This document shows, in pieces, positions 1-5,368 of a DNA stretch of 5,368 nucleotides. Each line of letters starts with the position of its first letter. Positions within the stretch are counted from its first letter, which is position 1. The stretch is taken from NCBI GenBank assembly GCA_910583965.1, contig CAJUAE010000167.1, forward strand, positions 1 through 5,368, written 5' to 3'. Source of the stretch: an uncultured Lachnospiraceae bacterium (GTDB taxonomy: Bacteria > Bacillota > Clostridia > Lachnospirales > Lachnospiraceae). The translations under genes were made by a program, and so were the position numbers. A model generated the notes under the pieces. The model had not been told where the DNA came from. It saw only the letters and a list, made by a program, of their open reading frames with translations, and did no database searches.

Positions 1-2
1 TA

Positions 3-863
3 TCATTCTGACTTGCTAAATTTTAAATTATCGCTTATTTCAATCGTTCCTTTTGCATTTTCATCATCCATAATAATCTCACCGACCTTGGGTGCAACAA
101 TCGTTCCCGCTAATGGATTCTTAATGCTGATAATTGGTGTGATTATCTGTGCTTCCACTTCAGATTTTTCAAAACAGAGGTCTGTCTCTATCATCTCGCA
201 GTTTTTCAACTTTAGATTTTTGCAGTAACATAGCGGCTGTGTGCCAATAATTTTACAATTCTCAAAAGTAAGCCCATCTGCATACCACGCAAGATACTCT
301 CCTTTGACAACACTATCTCTCACAGTGACATTCTCACCATGCCAAAAAGCGTCCTTTGTATCAAAGTTACAATTTTCAAATATTGCATTTTTTATGTACT
401 GAAAAGAATATTTTCCTTTGAATGCTACATTCTTAAATGTAATATTTTCTGAACGCATCATAAAATATTCACTTTCCGCCACAGAATCTACCATCTCAAT
501 ATTTCTCACAGACCAGCCAAATTCTGGTGAAATAATATCACAGTTGCGAATTGCCACATCACTACACTCACGAAATGCTTTAATCCCATGCATCTTTGTT
601 CCTGTAACTTCCACATGGTCGGAATACCAAAGCGCAGCGCGACACAGCGAGGTCATTTCCGAATCGCGAATCGTCAGTTGATGCACATGCCAAAATGGAT
701 AGCGTAAATTAAAAAAACATTTGTTTACTTGCACATCTGACGACTCTTTTACTGCACTCTCTCCATCTGCTGGACCATCAAAAATACACTCATTTATAAT
801 GATATCCTTACTTCCATATAATGCTCTCTCTTTGTCTAATGTCTGTTTTTCGATTACTCTCAT
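3..863 (-). CDS. DUF3737 family protein, predicted right-handed beta-helix
   Basis: The biochemical function is unknown. I recognise the family from characteristic blocks such as ERALYG (13-17 region), FDGPADGESA (28-37), FNLRYPFWH (51-59), SPEFGW (112-117), FDTKDAFWH (167-175) and GTQPLCYC (207-214). From about residue 21 to 232 the protein is a repeat of roughly 19 residues. Each copy carries an aromatic or large residue pair, then a short strand, then Asn/Asp-Cys/Ser (for example N107-C108, N164-C165, N202-C203, N221-C222). This pattern is typical of a single-stranded right-handed beta-helix, a fold often used for carbohydrate-active or binding proteins, but I see no catalytic signature. 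There is no signal peptide, so it is probably cytosolic. The ATG has AAGG 3 bases upstream and GGAG 10 bases upstream. The gene is complete, its TGA lying at the window edge. It is separated by 99 bases and its own promoter from the J-like gene, so it is likely an independent unit. Confidence 0.9.
   Translation of the reverse strand: MRVIEKQTLDKERALYGSKDIIINECIFDGPADGESAVKESSDVQVNKCFFNLRYPFWHVHQLTIRDSEMTSLCRAALWYSDHVEVTGTKMHGIKAFRECSDVAIRNCDIISPEFGWSVRNIEMVDSVAESEYFMMRSENITFKNVAFKGKYSFQYIKNAIFENCNFDTKDAFWHGENVTVRDSVVKGEYLAWYADGLTFENCKIIGTQPLCYCKNLKLKNCEMIETDLCFEKSEVEAQIITPIISIKNPLAGTIVAPKVGEIIMDDENAKGTIEISDNLKFSKSE
168..803 (-). repeat. Eleven-coil repeat within the DUF3737 protein, mostly 19 residues per coil
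   Basis: The position after the Asn/Asp turn residue falls at 26, 49, 68, 89, 108, 127, 146, 165, 184, 203 and 222. The intervals are 23, 19, 21 and then seven in a row of 19. Each coil also carries an aromatic or large residue about 12 residues before this point and alternating hydrophobic residues just before it. The copies are strongly diverged at DNA level, so this is an old protein repeat and not a recent tandem duplication. Confidence 0.8.
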
Positions 864-896
864 TTGCCTTCTTCTCCGTTTTTATGTTTTTATCTT

Positions 897-925
897 AGTA
901 TATAATCTTTGTCATGAAATGGCAA
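897..925 (-). promoter_or_regulatory. Sigma-70-type promoter of the DUF3737 gene
   Basis: Read on the minus strand, TTGCCA (920-925; 5 of 6 matches to TTGACA) is followed by exactly 17 bases and then TATACT (897-902; 5 of 6 matches to TATAAT). Transcription would start near 890, giving a leader of about 27 bases before the ATG at 863. It lies in the gap between the J-like gene and the DUF3737 gene, so the last gene need not depend on read-through from the chaperone operon. Confidence 0.7.
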
Positions 926-926
926 A
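908..926. promoter_or_regulatory. Imperfect palindrome overlapping the promoter, candidate operator
   Basis: On the plus strand TTTGTCAT, spacer GAA, then ATGGCAAA form two 8-base arms that pair at 7 of 8 positions. The element covers the whole -35 box (920-925) and much of the spacer of the predicted DUF3737 promoter, where a repressor dimer would block polymerase. The symmetry is visible in the sequence. Its use as an operator and the identity of any regulator are inference, and AT-rich gaps do produce such symmetry by chance. Confidence 0.35.
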
Positions 927-930
927 TAAA

Positions 931-944
931 ATGTTTCTTAACAT
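931..944 (-). terminator. Weak hairpin with U-rich tail after the J-like gene, possible leaky terminator
   Basis: On the minus strand ATGTT, loop AAGA and AACAT form a 5-bp stem starting about 18 bases after the TAA of the J-like gene, followed by TTTATTTG. The stem has only one G-C pair and the tail is interrupted, so termination would be weak. The tail runs into the -35 region of the next promoter. No stronger terminator is visible in the gap, so partial read-through into the DUF3737 gene is plausible. Confidence 0.25.
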
Positions 945-962
945 ACAACAGCTCTTTTTTCT

Positions 963-3596
963 TTATGTCCTCTTAAACAATTCTCTAAATACCTCAAAGG
1001 GATAATTTTCCTCAAATTCTTTTGTATCTGAATGATATCGATGCATATACCAATTTTCCAATTTTCTTGTAAACAAATCTACAGAGCGTAATCCATCATC
1101 AATCTCAATCTTATCCAGATTCTTTAAGTCAATACATTGCGATATCAATTCGGGATAACTCTCCGCTATCATCAGTTGATGATTAAAATAGCTATAAAAT
1201 CTTCCGCTTTTGCCAATACCGACCGGAAACGGCAGCGCATCCTCCACACTAAAATAACCCACAATATTTGCTGATTCCCCTATAATACGTCTTAGACGTT
1301 CCTCACGATTTAAATATACGCTTTTTCGCTCTCCTGTAATCTCAAGCAACGTGTTTGCCGCATCCCAATAATTCTCCATATATAGATAACACAATCGTGG
1401 AATAGCAGTCTCATCTTCCCAAAACCATAAAACTACAGCAAACTCAATTCCTAATAATTGTTTGCTGTCCATTATCATACGATAAACTGCATCTGCTTTC
1501 TGTTGCACTGATTTTCCTCTGACAGAAATCTCTTTTAGAAACTTTGGTTCTGGCGGAAGAAATCCATCCACAATCGTATGCATCAAGCGAAGGCGCTCTG
1601 TTTTGTCCTCGACTGCCCGTGTACTTTTTGATTCTCCATTCAACAACTTCATTGGATACCAACCTTTTGGTGTTTTGTATTCCACCGTAAATTTGCGTCC
1701 TGTCAACCTGCCACGAAAACAATGCAAAGAATCTTCACTATAATAGATTTCCTCAAACTGTTTCTGCGGATGCTCCGGTGCAATTTCCCAATCTGTATTT
1801 CGCATTATACAATCCACAATAAAATCCCAAGTAGGCTTATAAAATGGCAAATATTTGAATCGGCGCAACACCTCCGTTCTGGATTGTTTATCCGCCTCTA
1901 ATTTTGTAATTGGCAAGAGCAAGAAAAATGTTAAAATCCCATCTGCTGTCTCCGGCAACGCTACCAACTCCGCAAAAGAAAGTATTCGATAAAAAACAGG
2001 GGTTTCTTGTATAAAATATTCTACATGATGCAAAGTAAACACTACTCGTATCTCTTTCTCATTGAAAAATACAATCTTTTCCTGCTTTCCTACTTGCAAA
2101 ATAAAATGCATAGTGTCCTTTGGCGACTGTATCTTCTTGGGGAAAAACTGTCTGATAAAGTATTTTGAAATGGGATATACTTGTTGTATATATTGTGACA
2201 ATGCAAAATGATAATCCGATTCACTCCATTCCTGTCCATCATTTGTATATGGGTATGCGGCTCCTAGAAAATAGTGCCAAAAGTACACATTTTGTAATGA
2301 TATCTGTTCTACTACAAATCCACAGTCCTGCAACAATTGATTTTTACACTCCACCAGCCGCCCAATCAACACCTCTAGTAACGGAAGGGCAAGCGCACTT
2401 TCTTCCTTATATGCATCATAGACCTGTCTGGTCAATTCTTCAGAGCACTGCCGCACTTTCCAGACCAACATTAACCACTCCACTGTTTCTAAATCCAACG
2501 TTCTCTTTGTAAATGTAGGTGCGTCTGACAACAATGCAAGTTTCCATTCTGTCAGCTTTGTTTCTTCAGACTGATTCATATTTGGATATTTTTGACACAT
2601 TTGGTCATATGCTTCCTGATAGGAACAAAGCGCATACTCTCCCAATCTTCCATCGATTTCAAAATTTGTGCGCATACAATGACAAACTTGTTCTGAAATC
2701 CTATAATGCTGAATCAGATGACGATGCATTGCCATACAAGCGGGCGCATATGGCTCTATTACAGATTCTATTCGTAGTTGCCACTTTAGGCCTTCCTCTA
2801 CTGTCACTTTTGGAATGTAGTTATCCTCTGCATGAAAACACAGATTTCCCCATTTATCCAGTTGATACTCTTTAAGTCCTCCTTTTTCTGCAATCTGACA
2901 TAATTTGTGAAAGGAGTAAAAAGAATAACTTAAATACACTCTCTGCGCTGTTGGTCTAATTTCTTGCCAGTCAGTGTATATCTGTTCTAACAACAAGTCT
3001 CCCAAAACAGCCTTATTTCCTTGGTCATATCTTCCTATATCATCAAAATCAACAATACCATAAACCAACGACAATTCACTCAAAAATTCAGGTTCCAATT
3101 CAGAGAGACAAAGCTCTTTGCAAGCAGAAAGCTCATATACTAATTTTTCTGCAAATCCTTCCCTGTCATAAACTGTAAGAAATGCATCGGACAATATAAA
3201 ATTCTGCCATAATAAAAGTCTATCTTGTTTTTGCTCGAGCTTTGTCGTTTTATTGTGCTTTGTCAGCAATTCTACAATCTGAAGAATCACTTCCTCGCTG
3301 CTGTATGTAACCTTTTGCTTTTGGTGAAATTGCTCTAAACGCAATAAAATTGAATTTTCTTTTGCTTTTTGCGCATTGTTATCCACACTGTCAGACGCGG
3401 CAATATTCATAAACTGCGCTGTATCTCTTTGATACTGTACATATTCTAATGCTGCATGATATGCTTGTTGAATTTTTACAAACTCCTCTGGAAATTCCTC
3501 TACATGATAGGTTCGCGTTAAAGCCGCATACGCCTTGCGAATTTCTTTTTTATCCAATGTAGGTTCAATCCCAAGAATCTCCCAAATTGTATTCAT
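963..3596 (-). CDS. Large J-domain-like protein, putative co-chaperone of the adjacent HscC
   Basis: This 877-residue protein probably recruits clients to, or stimulates the ATPase of, the Hsp70 encoded just upstream. The first 52 residues form a compact J-like domain. Helix I is IWEILGI (4-10), helix II is basic KKEIRKAYAAL (16-26), and helix III ends in QQAYHAAL (43-50). The signature tripeptide is H31-V32-E33, where classical J-proteins have HPD. A polar linker (about 55-85) leads into a long region with no domain I recognise. It looks mainly helical up to about 480 and mixed alpha/beta afterwards, and is rich in Trp, Tyr and Phe. There is no signal peptide, convincing membrane span or zinc-binding Cys cluster, so it is likely cytosolic. 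I do not see the DUF1266 domain of E. coli DjlB/DjlC, and the protein is nearly twice their length. The start is supported by an AGGGGGA ribosome-binding site 4 bases upstream and by the J-domain beginning at once. The gene model is firm; the co-chaperone role is inferred from domain and context. Confidence 0.88.
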   Translation of the reverse strand: MNTIWEILGIEPTLDKKEIRKAYAALTRTYHVEEFPEEFVKIQQAYHAALEYVQYQRDTAQFMNIAASDSVDNNAQKAKENSILLRLEQFHQKQKVTYSSEEVILQIVELLTKHNKTTKLEQKQDRLLLWQNFILSDAFLTVYDREGFAEKLVYELSACKELCLSELEPEFLSELSLVYGIVDFDDIGRYDQGNKAVLGDLLLEQIYTDWQEIRPTAQRVYLSYSFYSFHKLCQIAEKGGLKEYQLDKWGNLCFHAEDNYIPKVTVEEGLKWQLRIESVIEPYAPACMAMHRHLIQHYRISEQVCHCMRTNFEIDGRLGEYALCSYQEAYDQMCQKYPNMNQSEETKLTEWKLALLSDAPTFTKRTLDLETVEWLMLVWKVRQCSEELTRQVYDAYKEESALALPLLEVLIGRLVECKNQLLQDCGFVVEQISLQNVYFWHYFLGAAYPYTNDGQEWSESDYHFALSQYIQQVYPISKYFIRQFFPKKIQSPKDTMHFILQVGKQEKIVFFNEKEIRVVFTLHHVEYFIQETPVFYRILSFAELVALPETADGILTFFLLLPITKLEADKQSRTEVLRRFKYLPFYKPTWDFIVDCIMRNTDWEIAPEHPQKQFEEIYYSEDSLHCFRGRLTGRKFTVEYKTPKGWYPMKLLNGESKSTRAVEDKTERLRLMHTIVDGFLPPEPKFLKEISVRGKSVQQKADAVYRMIMDSKQLLGIEFAVVLWFWEDETAIPRLCYLYMENYWDAANTLLEITGERKSVYLNREERLRRIIGESANIVGYFSVEDALPFPVGIGKSGRFYSYFNHQLMIAESYPELISQCIDLKNLDKIEIDDGLRSVDLFTRKLENWYMHRYHSDTKEFEENYPFEVFRELFKRT

Positions 3597-3600
3597 TATA

Positions 3601-3607
3601 TCCCCCT
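3601..3607 (-). promoter_or_regulatory. Ribosome-binding site of the J-like gene
   Basis: AGGGGGA lies 4 bases before the ATG at 3594-3596. It is a strong, G-rich Shine-Dalgarno sequence at good spacing. It fixes the start so that the J-like fold begins at residue 3 or 4. An 18-base inverted repeat (3607-3624) ends exactly at its upstream edge. Confidence 0.75.
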
Positions 3608-3633
3608 AATACAACATGGTATTATACGTACGG

Positions 3634-5346
3634 TCAACCTTTTTTACCGTCAGTATATTCCTCTGGTTCAAATGTGTCAAGATACATAGATGCCTGCACC
3701 AGCCACTGTTTTGCTTCTTCTTTTATTTTCAGATATAAATAATAGTTTCCTTCTTCCTTCGATATCTCCAAATGATGCAGTATTTTTGCTGTCTGATTTC
3801 TAATCGTGCCTGTCTGTTTTTGGTACAGCCATTCTAGCTTCGCTCGAATAAGCTCATATTCTTCTGTCTCTCTATCAGGCATCTTTAACTGTTCTAGGCG
3901 TTTTAAACTTTCCTCAATCTCTTTGTCACTCAATGCATCATTGGTAATCAGCTTTCTAACCACTTGATGCATCGCATTCTCCGCTTCAACCTCCAATACA
4001 CCATTAATATCATAAGAAAAGGTTACGCTAATTCCCTCCTCTCCTGCCGGGCGCCGTCGAATATTAATTAATAGCTCTCCTAGACACACATTCTCATCTG
4101 CATAATATTCTTCTCCCTGATAAATGCCAATGCGCATTAGCTCCTGATAATCTCCTGTAGCATACAATCGAATTGTTTTTGAAAAAGGCAGCGGGCAATT
4201 CCGTTTCAGAACAGGACAGATATGAGGTCTATCATCTTCTCTATCCCACACAATATTTGTTCCAAGTGTAAATGGACAGACATCTGTCATCATGCGGTCT
4301 TTGATATCCGCGGCACGCATTCGTATCCCTGTATAAATACCAGCGCCCTTTGCTACTACTTTATCGGTCTCATCCATAATTATTGGCAGTTTGCCAAACA
4401 GTTCCTCAATAAACCGTTGTACAAAATAAAGCTGTGCGGAACCACCAACCATAATTACATCATCTATCTCGTCCACACTGCACTTTCCATCTTGCATTGC
4501 CTGTGAACACAGATAGCGAATGCGCTCCAATATGGGCAATCCCAATTCCAACAACTGCTCCTGTGTTATATAATCCTCGACCACATTTATGCCATAAGCA
4601 TAAGAAAACATAAGTTTGTCCTGTCTGCCAAGTGCACATTTTGCCTCTGTCAAAGCAGTTCGCAATCCAGCAATACCCTGTTCATCCAACGTAGAAAGTT
4701 CTGGGTGTTTTCTTATAAATTCTGCATAGAGAAGTTGGTCAATATCGTCACCTCCTAAGTGATTATCACCGCTTACTGCCTCAATCTCAATCACATTCTC
4801 AAAACATTCCACAACAGAGATATCAAGTGTACCTCCTCCAAAATCCAGTATAAGCAGTACAGCCTCCTCTTTATTCTGCGCAGTCTGATAGGCAAGCGCT
4901 GCTGCCGACGGTTCGTTAATTAGTCGCTCCACTTTAAGTCCTGCCATCTTTGCCGCAAGTTTGGTATCTGTCCTTTGTCTATCATTAAAATATGCTGGAA
5001 CAGTGATAATCGCTTCCTCCACCGGCTCATTAAGATATTGTTCTGCATCCTTTTTCAATTTCTTTAGAACAAGCGCTGAAAGTTCTGCGGGCGTAAAGAT
5101 TCGACTTCCCAATTGATACTTCTTTTTTGTTCCCATAAACCGCTTAAAAGAAGCAGCCGTTTCACTTCCATGTGTCAGTCTTCGCTCTTTTGCCGACTGC
5201 CCTACAAGAATCTCGTCCTGCATTACACTAATTACACTTGGGGTCAACACACTGCCCATAGCATTTGGAATTAATTTTGCTGTTCCATCTTTCCAATAAG
5301 ATACGAGACTGTTTGTCGTTCCTAAATCAATTCCGATAATTGCCAT
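3634..5346 (-). CDS. hscC: HscC-type Hsp70 molecular chaperone
   Basis: This cytosolic ATP-dependent chaperone should bind exposed hydrophobic segments of client proteins under control of a J-domain partner. The 570 residues show a complete Hsp70 layout. The ATPase domain spans about 1-346, with phosphate-1 motif GIDLGTTNS (5-13), INEPSAAA (143-150), phosphate-2 motif DFGGGTLD (168-175) and adenosine motif VGGSAQ (300-305). Catalytic residues matching DnaK D8, K70, E171, D194 and T199 are all present as D7, K68, E145, D168 and T173. The beta substrate domain spans about 355-460 and a short helical lid about 470-560. There is no DnaK-style acidic tail. Residue order, the length near that of E. 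coli HscC (about 556) and blocks such as FKRFMG, TDVCPFTLG and FSYDING match HscC better than DnaK; this comparison is from memory. The ATG is preceded by AAAGGAG with 5 bases between. The J-like gene follows after 37 bases. The interdomain linker is unusual (R351-M-M-T354). A divergent DnaK paralogue is the alternative. Confidence 0.93.
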   Translation of the reverse strand: MAIIGIDLGTTNSLVSYWKDGTAKLIPNAMGSVLTPSVISVMQDEILVGQSAKERRLTHGSETAASFKRFMGTKKKYQLGSRIFTPAELSALVLKKLKKDAEQYLNEPVEEAIITVPAYFNDRQRTDTKLAAKMAGLKVERLINEPSAAALAYQTAQNKEEAVLLILDFGGGTLDISVVECFENVIEIEAVSGDNHLGGDDIDQLLYAEFIRKHPELSTLDEQGIAGLRTALTEAKCALGRQDKLMFSYAYGINVVEDYITQEQLLELGLPILERIRYLCSQAMQDGKCSVDEIDDVIMVGGSAQLYFVQRFIEELFGKLPIIMDETDKVVAKGAGIYTGIRMRAADIKDRMMTDVCPFTLGTNIVWDREDDRPHICPVLKRNCPLPFSKTIRLYATGDYQELMRIGIYQGEEYYADENVCLGELLINIRRRPAGEEGISVTFSYDINGVLEVEAENAMHQVVRKLITNDALSDKEIEESLKRLEQLKMPDRETEEYELIRAKLEWLYQKQTGTIRNQTAKILHHLEISKEEGNYYLYLKIKEEAKQWLVQASMYLDTFEPEEYTDGKKG

Positions 5347-5368
5347 TTTTTCTCCTTTCTAAAAACCT

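Noticed and set aside
3..863. Pentapeptide-repeat protein as an alternative for the DUF3737 gene
   Set aside because: The period is 19 residues and not 5, and the A(D/N)LXX pattern is absent.
13..1005. Plus-strand open frames at 13-228, 418-681 and 721-1005
   Set aside because: They lie opposite the DUF3737 gene and promoter gap, lack convincing ribosome-binding sites and give low-complexity proteins without family resemblance.
1905..1946. Hydrophobic stretch in the J-like protein (residues about 551-564) as a membrane span
   Set aside because: It is only about 13 residues long, contains Pro and is flanked by soluble-looking sequence.
2165..2875. Plus-strand open frames at 2165-2512 and 2519-2875, and the minus-strand frame at 1444-1722
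   Set aside because: All are shadows inside the J-like gene, without a ribosome-binding site or recognisable domain.
963..3596. DUF1266 domain expected from the E. coli DjlB/DjlC comparison
   Set aside because: I could not find a matching block in the C-terminal region by eye, so I do not claim it.
3621..3626. Perfect TATAAT on the minus strand between the Hsp70 and J-like genes
   Set aside because: No acceptable -35 box lies 16-19 bases upstream (the best is about 2 of 6) and there is no TG extension, so an internal promoter is not supported.
3640..3645. Six-A run near the end of the Hsp70 gene as a frameshift site
   Set aside because: The reading frame (GGT AAA AAA GGT TGA) does not fit the X XXY YYZ slippery pattern, and the downstream gene has its own strong start.
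4222..4506. Plus-strand open frame antisense to the Hsp70 gene
   Set aside because: It is antisense to strongly conserved Hsp70 coding sequence, and its Cys/His-rich product has no family resemblance.
1..5368. CRISPR arrays, insertion sequences, tRNAs and attachment sites
   Set aside because: Coding genes fill nearly the whole window and the two gaps (99 and 37 bases) hold no such structure.

Overview
The window holds three complete protein-coding genes, all on the minus strand, and two short intergenic gaps. There is no RNA gene, mobile element or CRISPR array. The DNA is AT-rich by eye. The ribosome-binding sites are strong and purine-rich, the Hsp70 lacks the subdomain IB insert as Gram-positive DnaKs do, and the last gene belongs to the DUF3737 family. 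Together these suggest a Firmicute, most likely a gut-type clostridium such as a Lachnospiraceae member. The taxonomic call is inference.

In transcription order, from the right edge leftward, the first gene (5346-3634) encodes a 570-residue Hsp70 chaperone of the HscC type. After 37 bases follows an 877-residue protein (3596-963). It starts with a short divergent J-domain, and the remaining 820 or so residues match nothing I recognise. The pair looks like one operon, whose promoter lies beyond the right edge. It resembles E. coli hscC with its J-like partners DjlB and DjlC, so I read it as a dedicated chaperone machine separate from the housekeeping DnaK-DnaJ-GrpE system. Two parts of the allosteric machinery depart from textbook form: the J-domain has His-Val-Glu in place of His-Pro-Asp, and the Hsp70 interdomain linker is Arg-Met-Met-Thr in place of Val-Leu-Leu-Leu.

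The third gene (863-3) lies 99 bases further on and encodes a 286-residue DUF3737 protein. It is built from a very regular 19-residue repeat, as expected of a right-handed beta-helix. The gap in front of it carries a good sigma-70-type promoter, a 19-bp imperfect palindrome over the -35 box and spacer that could be an operator, and a weak hairpin just upstream. This gene is therefore probably transcribed and regulated independently of the chaperone pair, and nothing seen here links the two functionally.
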